Position numbers and translations under genes: made by a program
Shown here: positions 23,780 through 36,926 of the stretch, piece after piece
Layout: the number at the start of each line of letters is the position of its first letter
Numbering within the stretch: the stretch's first letter is position 1
Notes under the pieces: generated by a model
What the model was told of the DNA's origin: nothing
Databases searched by the model: none
The model's input: only the letters and a program-made list of their open reading frames with translations
DNA from: Cyclina sinensis
Lineage: Eukaryota > Mollusca > Bivalvia > Venerida > Veneridae
Assembly (NCBI GenBank): GCA_012932295.1
Contig: JAAONU010000014.1
Span: 20,912,011-20,976,010 of the forward strand
Direction of reading: 5' to 3'
Length of the DNA stretch: 64,000 nt

Positions 23780-23815
23780 GTTTCGCTCGCAAGGGAGGTA
23801 ATCGGTCCCTGTATT
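23780..23815 (+). repeat. Short molluscan-style repeat motif
   Basis: CGCAAGGGAGGTAATCGG is of a type (AAGGGAGGTAAT) that I recall as widely dispersed in mollusc genomes. Here it stands alone inside the extra DNA of duplication copy A and inside a motif-free 111-codon frame (23584-23919) that I do not take as a gene. Confidence 0.3.
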
Positions 23816-25132
23816 TACCAGAAGTTTGCATATCTGAGACTGAAAGTCGCAAATCCATTGCATATAATTATTACGAAAAAATGCAGAGATCTTTGATACC
23901 TAGACCAAGTAATCGGTAAAATATTACAGGATATCGTTTTATTGTATGATTGCATGCATGCACCTGTTGATTCTTTCTTGCAAGCTGACAATTTCAAGCG
24001 ACTTTTCAAACCCAATTTGGTTCGTACTCGTAGTAGCAAGCAACGATGTTTGTGGTGAACACTTTGATATGATTTGGTTCATAATATATATTTTATGTTT
24101 ACGAATGCAAACTGAGAGAGACAAACTGTTTATTATTATAAGACGGTGTAGCTTAGAGTAAAATTGAAATTTGGCACTGGAACTGGTCATGAATGCAGTA
24201 GGATGAGTGGGACTTTTCTTATTTTTACCATATTTTTAATGAACATGATGAGAGAAGATTTTGAATGTTTATCCCTGTAAATAATGGAGCTGGAGTATTT
24301 TTAGATTTAAACTGATTATGACTGGTCAGTATGGTGTACATGACCACTTGACTTGGAAGTTTGTACAGTGTTTATTAAGCTTTCCCCAATCTTAGACTAT
24401 TCCTGTTGAAGTCAGAGTATTGCATGTGTTCTTTTCCAGAATGAGTAGTGAAGTGTTGTGAGTGACTGGAAGTATATAACATGAGCGACAAAGATCTGTT
24501 TTATAGTCGGATAATACATAGAGGTAGCTAAGTAAAATGCACATACCAGAGAATGGAAAGAATGCACACACAAAATTTCAGAAAAGATACTCATATAACG
24601 TATACCCTGTTGAAAAAATCTTGCGTCTGCAACAGATATACAGAGCAAGTTCTTGTCGATGTAGCTTGTTTTCAGATATTGAATATATATAACACAATAA
24701 AATAATATTTATTTTAGCAGGAAAGATTTTCCTTCATAAAGTTGTTTTGTTAAGATCTGAATGCTATCGAATTAATACCACTGGTTTCATTTTAGTTTAA
24801 ACATATTTTATTACCGTAAGATTTACACATTTCATAGTATAATGTATCAGTTACTAATGTCAGGTGGACACCACTGGTGGTTTTTAGGTAGCAACCATAT
24901 TTTGTGAAATGCAGAAAGGGATATTCTCATGTAGTCCAATTATTTTGCAACTGATTTTAAGCAGTATGTTAAAAAAACTTTAGTTTTGTGCAGACGTGTA
25001 TGTGTATAAGTTAATTAAAACTACAGTATCTATTGAATCATGTATGAAAGCTAACTAAAGCTGAATGCACACTGATAAATAACTTCACTTGTACTTGGCT
25101 ACCACCTATTTCTTAAGCCTGCACAGTGAAGA

Positions 25133-25206
25133 TGCTAAAACTGACCGCTGAGATATGACTAAAATATTGTTGAAAGCGGCGTAAAACCCCGAAAACACGA
25201 AAAACA
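25133..25206 (+). mobile_element. 5'-truncated SINE 3' end
   Basis: ACTGACCGCTGAGATAT, then TTGAAAGCGGCGTAAAACCCC and an A-rich end match the last ~70 bases of the SINE at 22215-22516, but on the opposite strand and without the tRNA-like head. It is most likely an old truncated or eroded copy. Confidence 0.7.
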
Positions 25207-26745
25207 GAAGACACAAACTTCTTGTGGATTTTGTTACCTTTCAGTCAGGTTATAATGGTTTAGTTTGTTCTTTTTATTCTGTTTTATTCAGCATGAAGGT
25301 AAAAGGTCAAGGTCACACATGTCAAAGTCACTGTGTTATCTTCAATATTTAAACTTAAATTTATATAATTTGTACATCTGTACATGGTGCAGTGTTTGTA
25401 TTTGTCATGTTTGTACTTTTGTCGATCCCTTTTAACAGAGATCAAGGTTGATACATTTTCCTTGACCATCTATATCGTTTACTGTTAAAAATTAGCATTT
25501 TGTATTTACAGAAATTATCAAGTTATTTCATTTGAAATACAGATTTAATGCAGTTCAGCAAATTATATGTTGAATCAGACTTTTTTTGAACTTAATGTAT
25601 CGGGAACATTATTACGTAAGTGGGAGGGGTACTTTTGTAGTCTCCAAAATCAAATTATGCTAATATTTTAGCCATAGATCTTCCTTCATATAGTCGATGT
25701 ATTCTAAGTACAAAATCACACTACTAATATGAAACACCTTACCTTTTAAGTAATGAAATCAGCTGAAATCCATTGTTCTTATCTATTTTCAGACATTTTT
25801 GTTTGGGCGTATCATTTTTTTGAATAAAGACAGAGCCAGAAAGAGTTGCTGCAAGTTCAAGTTACCTGACAGGTCAGTTGTGCATAGAAGCAGCCTGAAG
25901 TGACAAATGTGCTATGAATTTTTCTTGGACATTATAAACTGAGGTCAGCTTTTTTAATGACTTTTTTACGACTTAGAATTGGATACTGTCAACTGATTAT
26001 CTGTTTGTGTTTTGATATAACAGCTATGCATTTTTGTGAATGGTTTGCCTTTCTCTACCATAATATGTAGGGTTTAACATGATGACAGTATTAAATCAGT
26101 TTTAAACACCGTCTGTATCATAGAGAGACTCCGCGAAATAATTGAAGTAGAAGAAAATGTTACATTTTATATTAAGGATCATATTTCAGATTTCCTGTAT
26201 ATGCAATGAACTAAATATCGGTCGAATGGGCGGTCTATATGCCTCTCCCAAAACTTGTGGATTGCATGACCTTTAAATAACTTGGCACAAATATTTACCT
26301 TGATGAGACGGCATGTCACTCGCAAGAACCAGAGAGCTACCTGAAATGCCAACTTGAAGGTCATACTGCCATGTCAGATGTAGAATTTGAGTGCTGCTTT
26401 GTTTGGCTTTATATTTGTCACGCATTAAGTTATTTTGAAACAAGTTGACACAATCTTAATACAAACAATAAGTAATATCATTTTTTACGATTCAGTCTTT
26501 TATTACCAAATCCCAAACAAAAAATAAAGATTTACAATAACAACATTGATATTTTACAAAAGAGAAAAGGGGTATTTCACTGGGCTGAAAATCTTCAAAG
26601 TTGACACAACAACTGATCTCTCATTAAATTATATCTTGTCAAACGTGCAATTTTTATCTATGGCTGTTTTACTATTAGTTAAATACCGTTTTACCATGTT
26701 TGGCATGATCATCCAATCACAGCGAGGCAGTTTTCGCAAGTATAC

Positions 26746-26928
26746 ATGTCAATAAAACTGCGTCTTGCAATGTACCCGCAGCCAGAAAAATGTGTCAGGG
26801 CGGCTCAAAAGTTGCTGTGTCGTAATTGTCGCTGCGTTGCTACCGGTTGCTACCGGAAATCTTCACTCAATATTGTTTTCCTAACCGCTTTTCATTTCGT
26901 ACACAAGAATAGAACTTTTGACAGGTAA
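26746..26928 (+). other. Weak candidate first exon with promoter-like upstream DNA
   Basis: A locally GC-richer stretch (about 26700-27000) in AT-rich surroundings. A CCAAT box (ATCCAATCACAGCG near 26710) precedes a 60-codon frame with several Cys (CRNCRCVATGC). The frame runs to ACAG|GTAAAA at 26921-26930, a good splice-donor match; the frame's stop codon lies inside that donor. A tandem GTTGCTACCG occurs at about 26836-26856. No protein family is recognised. It lies in the part of duplication copy A that is missing from copy B, so it may belong to inserted DNA. Confidence 0.2.
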
Positions 26929-28511
26929 AAGGCGGAATTTGAAAGAAACACATTGGGCGGCGCTTTAACTGATTTTTGACACGTGTACCGAGGAGTCTCG
27001 TTATTTGCCTTACAGTGTAAACTCTAATTAGTTTTGCAAGCGGTAGTAATAGCAAAACTCTAAGCTCTTATAAGACCATGAGTGTTCAATTTTTAAGATG
27101 ATGACTAAGAACAATTTTACTGCAATATATATAATTTAGAAACGTTCATTTGAAAATAAGTAAGGATCATTTGTTTCAACTGTAAGGTGTCTTACTTACT
27201 TGTCGATTAATACTAAAACATCCTCGAGGTGACAAAACAAGCCATCACTTATTTCGATTTCAGAAAGTAATCATCCCTGATGAAAATATGTGCGTCTATT
27301 GCCTGCAAAATGGTTTGGTAAATTGTCGTTGTCTCGTTATGTTCGTGACAGATTTCTGCATAATCTACACATTAATCATTAACAAAGGGCAACTCACCAA
27401 CTGAATAAAAAAATGCTGACGCCATTAAAAGAATAATCATGAGCTCGAAACAGAATAAAAATATGAAAACAACTCATGCAGCCGTAGTCTAGAGAAAAAC
27501 ATGATACAAATTTAACAAATTCAATCGAACAAATCAATGAACCTATGACCATGTTGAATTACGACAAAGATAACATATAACTATCACTTTTTATATTTAT
27601 TTTCAGTACATCCCCAAATGTGTATAACGTTATTCAAGCATACTGGAGAGAAAACAATAATTTTTAAGTTCATTATAATTTTGACTTTAGATTTAGATAT
27701 ATGTGCGAAAGCTTTCAAGTGCCAAGGCTCTATTACGTAATATATGTCACTCAGTGAAATAAGTTGTTACTGATTACCTTTGGAGAACTAAATTGTCACT
27801 ATTCTTTGTGATTGTATTACAAACAGAAAGTAAATTGTTTAAAATTATCACGTTTTATAATGATATTAAGTCCCTTCTTGAATCGACAAACAATGCTCTT
27901 CTTTAAAAACTTTCAATTCGTTCAACTGAGCATTGATTTTTTAGGTGACAGAGTAAGTAAAGATAGACAAATACAATGACAATAACAATTTAACAATTTA
28001 TTATATCTCAATGACGTTTCAGAAGTTTCAGCTTCTTTTATATTACTGTTTAGCATTTGTAAATCTAGCATTTCATAAAATCCGATCCTGCATCAGAACG
28101 CAAAGAAAATGTTAAAAGACACACAAAACATTTTTTTTTCTCAATATCATCCTAAACAAATTTAATTTGTTATAGTCTTAACAGACATACATGGTGTTTC
28201 AATGAATTTCGCGAAAAAGTACTTAGGTCTATCAGATTCTGTTAAAATGATTTTAAAATTCGCGGGGGAGGGGCGGTGGGGGTTTGCCAGTATCGAAGCA
28301 GCCATTCATTACACGTTACATCTTCATAGCATAAGTTTATATACTCGTATATACATAGACATGTTTAACCTATGGAAACTGATTTGCAGAAAGGTTATGA
28401 ATAGTTATCTTCGGTTTACGTTCAATTTGCCTGAACTTCAACATCAAATTAATTCTTATGAAAGCATAAAACAACCAAACAAAACTTAATGCAATGTAGT
28501 TGTGATATAGC

Positions 28512-28563
28512 TTTTTATTTTTTTAATTTTAATTTATTTATTTATTTATCTATTTATTTATTT
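28512..28563. repeat. TTTA-rich low-complexity tract
   Basis: Repeated TTTA with a few interruptions. The same relative place in duplication copy B also holds a T-rich tract (35021-35110). Confidence 0.85.
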
Positions 28564-29000
28564 GCTATTTGATTTATGCTGAGTCTTGTGAAATTATAAT
28601 GGGTTGTCTACAAACACTTCGAATTATGAAAAGGTAATTTGCTAGCATTGCCAAAGAAATGACTAGGTTTTCTGTCCATTTCCTAATATCAGATCTGACA
28701 AATCAGAGTCAATCACGTGACTAGTGATTGCCTAAACATCGATAAGAATAAGAAACATTTATATAGAATATAAACGGTTGGTGAAAACATTCATGTAACT
28801 CTCTCGGTGGATTAGCATATTGAATAAATGTCAAATAATATCATCTTCACTGGAGATCAGAAACATCCCTGAAAATAGCCTGCACGTATCAGATGACCTT
28901 AAAGCGAGCTATAATATAAGGTTTAAGCAATAGTCCATATTAAATTCTAGAAAAAAGTAAAAAGGACAATTTCATAGGGAAAACATTTACATATCATTTC

Positions 29001-30199
29001 CCATGAAGGTGTCTCAGGTTGGAACAACTGAATAAATTGATAGCCAAAGTATCAAATTCATTTTCATATACATCAAAATGTGACTTGCCTGGATGTTGTG
29101 TTTTAGTCTTCGTATAAATAGTAAGCGGGTAAAGTAAACCATGGTATATTTAAACATCCGTTGTTACTAGATAATTCGCTCCATCGGGGTCTGAGTATTG
29201 GAACGAAAAAATACTTCTGTACCTGAAAGTACAATATAGTCTTTGTTACTAGAGACAATCGTCTGTTGCGTCTCTTGTTTCCTTGGCTGAACAGTTCAAT
29301 AACCTTTTCAGTCAATCATATATCGAGACGGCTTAAACAATGTCTTATAAAATATGTCTTATAAATCCAAGTGTGTTCAAAGAAAATGTATTAACTGAAC
29401 AAGGATAACAATGCCCTTTCTCCATCAACTGTATCAATGACAAAAGTTAAAAGTTCGCCCTCGGCGTTTTTTTTTGTTTGTTTTTTTTCTTTGTTTGTTT
29501 TTGGTTTGTTTGGTTTTGTTGTTTTTTTTTTGGCGGGGGGGGGGGGGTTAAGGATGAGTGAATAGTTTTAGCCTTAATGCATTTTAAGTATGTTTTGATG
29601 TCAAAAATCCATAAACATTCAGGGCCATAGAAATATTGAATGAGACTTCGCTGTCATCATATAAGACTTCTATGTAGCGAATAACTTAGTGATTTATTGT
29701 TGACATAAAAATATTGCTTCTTAACAGTGTATATTGTAATAAACTGATGTTTATTCAACATTCAGATCAATACCCTACTTCAAATCTTACAAAATGGCTG
29801 CATTAATTTATTAAGGCTTCTGCTCAATGTATTATAAGTTTTTTGTAAGAAATATGTGAAGTTAAGACGTTTGGTCGAAAGTTTAAAAGGTACGTTTATG
29901 ATACAGAACTAAATACCGAGTACAAATAGATTGTTTTTAAATCTGCATACAAACGTCTTTGAATAATGCAAGTAAAAAATCAAAACAATAAGTTTACAAT
30001 CTAATGCTGAAGCACATTTTATCCTCAGTTTTAGGTCTATCCTGATCCTTGATTTGACTGTTTGAATTTCGTATCATCCGTAGTGCCTGTATTAACAAAA
30101 CGACAAAGGAGATTTATTCAGCTGAAATCAAGAAAAACCATAAACGTCATTGTACAAAAAAAATTAACGTGAATGAATAAGAAAACTTATCGGCAATTC
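29001..30199. other. DNA between the two duplication copies
   Basis: No gene recognised. It contains a T/G-rich tract (29467-29534) that ends in a run of 13 G (29535-29547). Confidence 0.5.
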
Positions 30200-33100
30200 C
30201 GTGTAATTGATAGTTTTCACAGACATCGACTTACCATGAATCGTCAATTTTCGAAGTATTTTTTGACTGTATTGATTCTGCAAATCTTGAATGTGTCACA
30301 GAGGTGATAAAGTCCTCAGGTCGATCGTACATCAAATTGTATTTAACAATCCATACATTTTCTTTGAAAGAGAGACACAACCGATGCATTTCCTATTCTT
30401 GTCAATGTCAACTTAAGTTGAATCCTGTTTCATACCCCTGTCGTCGTGTATTTTCTATTGGAGATGATATTTTTACGTCTGTGATCAAGGAAACAAGAGC
30501 TAATACAATAAATACAAATTCATACAAGGAATATGCATTATACTAATTTGCCTCAGACATTATTCTTGTATTCGTATGCTTTCTTTTGAACATTGTGTAC
30601 TGCAATTGTACAGGAAATGGTGATGGTTTTAAGGTGACATTGGCGATCCGTACGAAAGTAATCAAAATAAGTTTAATGAACAGCCTATATTTTAAAAAAA
30701 ATCACTTCAAGATTAACAAATACAGGAGTTATGACTGATAACGTCGATTAACGTCTACGTCTTTTACTGATCTCTGAATTAAGCACATATGAATGAGATG
30801 TTGTTTTTCTTGCAAGTTAATCACCTATACGTTTAAACTGGTATGTATGCTTTAGATACATCAGATATTTCAAACTTGAATTAGACAGGCATCTACAATC
30901 TAGGAAACAAGAAACAAAAAATAAAAAAAACTTTCGACGTCTTTTCTTTTTGAAAATTTCTGAAGTGTGCTTACAATGAGGAAATATTCTTCTTATTCAA
31001 AAAAATTACAAATAATTATGGGTAATACATTTTCGAAAATAAGATGTTTTTTGGCGTTTTGAATATTGTGGTTTGTATTAACTGTTTTTCATCACATGAC
31101 ATCAGAATACTTAGGTATAATGTATATTAAGCCTGCTAAAATCTTACACTAGCGGAGCCGAGAACATATTAAGGTGTTATCTGATTAAACACATCGAACC
31201 GTTTGACCTTACTTGTTTTCTTTTGACATTTTCTCAAGAAAGTAGCGTGTTACATAAATAAAGTTCTCGAGTATATATGCTTTTAATTTTATGTTTGGCG
31301 GGGACTTGGTTACGAAATAAAACCTTTACATTATAATCGACTCTATTTAATTCAATGATTGTTTTCAATGTAAGTTATTTAATCAACGCGAAATTTCAAT
31401 TAATAAGTAGTTATTTTGTCAACCAAACAGAATAATAACTTCATTTAACGTTTGATAAAAAAAGGAAAATTTGTTTTCGTTTTAGAAGTATTTGATATAT
31501 TGTTTGTATTCCAGATTCTCTCAGTTTAATCCAAAGCTGGGACTTATGCACTTAATAAATGGAAATATTCGAACCTTAAATTGCAAATTACTAAAAGGTA
31601 CAATACAATATACTTACAACAAAAAGAAATATACACAAAGGATAAACCAATCCTTCCTCGTTCTTCCTCTTCTTCTGATTATTATTTTTTAATTTTTATT
31701 ATTATGACAAATGAAATTTTGATAGCATATTCTAACAACTTTTGTTGACTGCGGTTTGTTTGCATCAGGAATGAACTATGACGTATTTACTATCATCGAG
31801 TCCTTAATGGAACGGAAGGCACATGCTGATACTTCTTTATAATGACGTCATTAAAACTGTTGACATTCAACCGGTGTGTTTTATGTTATTAAAAAGAATC
31901 GATTGTCTTTTACAACAAAAAGAACAATGACGTCCCCTGTTTAATCATTTTAAGTAATGCTTAATGTAATTAGATCTGTTTTCTTATTAAACTCAGTTTT
32001 TGCAAAATAAAACATCCGCTTCCCTCAATATGGAATCTGTCAGGAGTGACTGATGCTGAAAGGTCGTGTCACACATTACGCGATGATGAAATAAAGCAAA
32101 AAATCACAAGAACGTTAAATTCATACGTTTATTGTCGTCCCTATACTTTGTCATACTTTGAATACATTTTTCATGCAGCAGACATTCTATAAATCAGCTT
32201 CTTTGAGATATTCAATTAATGGAATTCAAAATTTTAACATTCGATTCCCCTTTTGTCTTTACCTGTCCTATTAAAATGCATTTTCTTCTTTTTTCGTATA
32301 ACAGTTGTATTTACTGGGTATCTGTGATGTTTTACTACAGTAACTATTAGATTTCGGTATAACTGTTTTCTACTCTTTTTCGGCATAGCTGTCTAACCTC
32401 ACTCTTAACTTGTATAAAGATGATTACGTAAGACAATGTCAAATGAGCATCTGCACGTGTTTCATTAGTTATTCAGATACCTAGTAAAGAATTATTTCAC
32501 AGCAATGTTTGTTGGCATGACAAATAGCTGAAATATTGACATTTTAACAAAGTATCCTGACTGAATTACATTTTATTCGATAACTAATTTGTTATTTTGT
32601 CAAAACACTTTTCACAGATGCATGTCGAAACCCTTTTTCAGACAGAACGTATATAAATATTTATACAATACAATCGATGGTTGTGAAACATATCCTCCGT
32701 TACTTTAATCTCCATCGCCGTCGTATATCTTTTTAAAGACATTTCTTGTTTCGATCTAATCGCCGAGCGCAGTTGAATAGATGATGTTCCAAATAAAAAG
32801 ATGCATTAGCTTTACCTTTTTGAAAGTTTTGCCGGTTTTATTGGCTCGTGGAATTCCTTTATGTGCAATATGGAAAAAAGGAGACAAAATAATTGGTCTG
32901 GCAGTTTGTCCTTGTCTAGACCAATCACAGAGATCGAAAATATTTCACCAAGTGGACATAAGATGCACCATTTTCATGGGTAGCTGAAAATATTTAATAA
33001 GTGAGTTTATTTGAGCTAACAAACTTTTTACTTATGAAAGAAGGTGCAAATTATTTCTTCATTCCCAAAAAGTAGGCTTGTCTTATAAAGTACAAAAGTG

Positions 33101-35420
33101 AACTAAACAGCTGTTAACAGTTTTTATAACAGTACCAAAGAGGACAATAAACTCGTAGGATCAATAACGTCTGGAGTGCGAATATATTTTAAAGGGAATA
33201 AAATTTAATAAATATATATTTATATAAAAACAAGTCAGATTTCAGACAACTTATCTTAATGTGATTGCATTAAATAATGAATGATATGTTACATATATAT
33301 TTATTATTTCCATTCGAATGAATTTGCTTTTATTTACGTAAACATTTCAAATGTTTATTAAACTATACAGTATCTTACCATTCCACATAAATTGGTTTCA
33401 ATTTTATGTCGGTTTCATGCTTCATTTGAAAGTAACGAGATGTGCTGTTATATTATGCAATGTAACTTTCAAGAATTATTTTGTTTTGGACTTACAGAAC
33501 GTTATGAGACAAAACGAAAATAATGATACTATGTTTCTATGGAAGATATGATTAAATCATAAAAGTATGTAAACCACTTAATCAGTTTAAATAATATTGA
33601 TAATTTATAATAATTTATTGATTACTATAATTGGGACAGAGACTTTAGTAGATTTACGCAAGCAAAAATCAAATGTTTTCAGACCATGAAAAATGCGAAA
33701 ATTTGTTTACCTTCATAGATGACTAAAAAGCACTTTAACAAATATATATTTTTGTAAACTTTCATTCTAAAATGTGTACTAGGGAGATTCTGTTAGTTCT
33801 CTGTTAAATTGTAAGGTATCTTACTTACGAAATAAAAATCATTTGTACATCGATAACATTTTAGCGAGACGATCAAAAGATAAGCGTTTTTAAGTTTTCA
33901 GTAGGGTACCAAATATTTCTTTTCAGGAAATAATCATTCCTGGCATGAAAATATGTATGTTTTGCCTGCAAAGAGGTTCTGTAAATCAAGGTTGACACAG
34001 TTCGTTACAATTCGTTTTACATTATCTGAACACTTATGAACGAAGGGCAACTCAACGCTTAATTGCAATGTTTTGACGTCATTCAAAGTAACATAATAAT
34101 GCTCAAGCAGAATACAAAAAGAGAGAAATTTCATGTAGCTGTACTCTAGAGGATAACATGATATAAATTGAACAAATCATAAAATTCACGAATCCAAGGC
34201 CACTTTGAAATTTCATTACTATAGAGATGCGGTACAACCATCATTCGCCCAATTTTTATGAGAATAAACATGTTTCTTGTTTAAAATAATTAAGACTCTC
34301 AGGAAACTTACAGGTGCTAAGGATGTATTAATTAACATACGTCACTAAGCGTTTATGTTTTCGCTAAGAAAAACTCAACACGTAATTAGTTCCTACATAT
34401 CAGCTTTTTGAGAAATAAACGGGTATTATTCTTTAAATTTCTTCTTCATGAGGCACACAATGCTCTTTTTAAAAACTGGGGTTCAAATCCGTTCACCTAA
34501 GCATATAATTTAAGGTGACACATTTAAGTGAAGTTAGAAAAGTACGAAGACATTTATTACATTTCATGAATTTTAGTGGTTATTAAACAAAGATGCATTT
34601 ACCTAAATTTCATTCTAAACATATCCAAATTTGATATGTCAAACAAAGTATTACAGATAAACAGAATCAATTGATTTTGCGAAAAAGATCGTCTGAACCG
34701 AAAGGTCCATTGTCAATCTATCAACAATGGCCAAGTCATGGACCCAAGTCATCGACCCAAGTCATTCGTAACACGTTGCATTTTTAAACAATCAGTTAAC
34801 TATCATATAGTCAAAGGAAATGTTAAACTTTAAATAAGATGCGCTAAACGTTTGAGAGATGTAATTTTGTGTTTACAATATAACTGAATCGCAGAATATG
34901 AGTTAGAAATGGCATTGCTGCTCATCGGATTACGTTAGTTTAAATTGAATTGACATATCAAATTAACTCTTATGGAAGCCTCAAACAACTAGACAAAAAG
35001 CAAAGTACTCTTTTTATAGCTATTTATTTATTTTTTTTTTTTTTTGCTATGAAGCTGTCTGTTTTGTTTGTTTGTTTTTTGTTTGTGTGTGTGTGTTTTT
35101 TTTTTTTTTTAACTTTTTTGCTATTCGTCGGTCTATAACTACTGTTTTCAGGAAAAAAAACAGGTTTCAAAGTAGCCATGATCAACACACTTTTATATGA
35201 AATATGAACAGTCGCTAAAAACATTCATGTTTTATCAATCTCAGAGAATGTAGATATTGAAAAATTATGAAATACAACGACATTCCGCAGAAATAAGACT
35301 AATGATTTTCGTGCATCAGTTCAGTTGACCAACGATCGAACCGAAAAAAATAAAACTTTTAGGCAGTAGTCCATTCTAAATTCCTGAAAAGGTATTCAAA
35401 ACATTATAAAAGAGATGCAA
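30200..35420. repeat. Segmental duplication, copy B
   Basis: Shorter partner of copy A (20160-29000) in the same orientation. The offset is about 10.05 kb at the left end and in the 33.0-33.5 kb part, then drops to about 6.5 kb from 33.9 kb on because copy A has extra DNA there. No reading frame is visibly conserved between the two copies; their short frames translate to unrelated peptides, so the shared blocks are probably non-coding. Confidence 0.7.
35021..35110. repeat. T-rich and TG-rich low-complexity tract
   Basis: Runs of T with a (TG)n section near 35082-35096. Confidence 0.9.
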
Positions 35421-36842
35421 GAGACGCTAAATTATTAGATTTCGTCACTTTTTTTGCAATACCTACCTAAAATATGATTGTGTACCTGAATGAATCGATG
35501 TTCCACATTCATAAACAAGCTCATACCTTGTATAATAACATTTTACTGAATGATTATATTTTATTCAAGTATATGATGTAAGGATAGGTAAATAAATCGA
35601 GAAAGTTTAACTCAGGTTGTTATTGTTTGGAACGTCATCCTTGTGTAATATTTGTTTCCTCGTCATCTGAACAAAATAATCATGAAGGAAAAAAGTTTCA
35701 TATTTACTGTTATTAATTCAAAATATAGGACTGGTATGCATATTATTTGTACTACCCTACAATATGACTCTTTCAAAGACCTATAAAACAAGAAGTTGGT
35801 GAAACGATTTTACATACTGTAACATGAGAATTATTTTCTATTTTACATAAATTCCCTGTTCGTTAAACGATGCATTCAATACACTATGATTTCTTTTTTG
35901 AATTTCTTTAAATATTTATATGTGTACTGTTTTGTGGAAAAAAATATGTTTTGCAAACTCTGGAAAGATTTAGAAAATGGAGTATGATTAACTAACAAGA
36001 TGAATAGACATTTTCAGGTGATTTGCCACTTTTCATACCTTGTAAAACATGAACAAAAATAGACAAGTAGGACATGAATAAAAATACTTTCTATTTATTG
36101 CTTTTTTATAAGGTTGCATGGATTTTTCTTTCTTCTTCTTCTTCTTATTATTATTATAATCATTATATTATTATTATTATTATTATTATAACTACTACGA
36201 CCACTACTAAAATCTGTTTGTTGTATTAATAAAGACTGTAGCATATAAAATACTGCTAAATAGAGTGTAGTAATATAACGATATATTGGTTTTAATTGAT
36301 TTTATAATGAAGAATGTGTTTAAAATAATTTCCATATGTTATCTAGAGTAAAGAACCTTCGCAACAAATAAACATGTGTTTACACTGGCCGTATTTCGAT
36401 CATGTTACTAACGGTCAAACTGGTTTCTGCAATGAATTCGGTTAATTGGCCACTTGCTATCAATAAAAACATATTCTGCTTAAAAAGTTTATCAATTAGT
36501 ATCACGTGTCTGAAATGGATAGCAACATAAAATTAATAAGTATTCACATTAAAACTATCAAAGTAAAAGGTAAAAAAATCACTCGCTCTTGTATAAGATC
36601 TGATTTCAAACGCACATGTGTTCTTAATAAAAAGCTTGATATTAAGCGAGAATGAAATGTAAGTATAAAAATATATCAATATATCATTGAGATTCAGATG
36701 TTTCAAGAAGCTTCTTTTTTGAATATACAGTTTTTAGAATACATGTATAAATTTAATGTTGATTTAACTTAACCTTTAACATTTCTACTGTAATAAATTT
36801 ATATATGACGTCGAAAATGTTAACTATACTAAAATCAAATTT

Positions 36843-36847
<5 letters not shown>
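35421..36847. other. Non-coding AT-rich DNA
   Basis: No gene recognised. It holds a (TTC)n tract at about 36129-36146 running directly into (ATT)n to about 36190. Confidence 0.55.

Positions 36848-36924
<77 letters not shown>
36848..36924. repeat. Compound (CT)n-(AT)n microsatellite
   Basis: About 21 CT units are followed without interruption by about 17 AT units. It is likely length-polymorphic. Confidence 0.98.

Positions 36925-36926
<2 letters not shown>

Larger units (their letters stand above)
20160..29000. repeat. Segmental duplication, copy A
   Basis: Blocks in this stretch reappear in the same order and orientation in 30200-35420. Anchor pairs (A/B): TTGAATGT near 20230/30283; AATCGATTGTCTTTTAC at 21205/31897; GTTTATTTGAGCTAAC at 22953/33005; TACCAAAGAG near 23081/33132; ATTTTATGTC near 23359/33400; ATGAAAATATGT near 27280/33942; a block with CTCTAGAG...ACATGAT near 27485/34145; CATCAAATTAATTCTTATG near 28442/34955; CAATAGTCCAT near 28926/35366. 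By eye the matched blocks are moderately diverged. Copy A holds extra DNA, including the array and SINE at 22052-22950 and about 3.4 kb between 23.5 and 27.2 kb. Confidence 0.7.

Noticed and set aside
28202..28489. 95-codon plus-strand frame
   Set aside because: The matching block in duplication copy B (about 34670-34990) does not preserve the frame.
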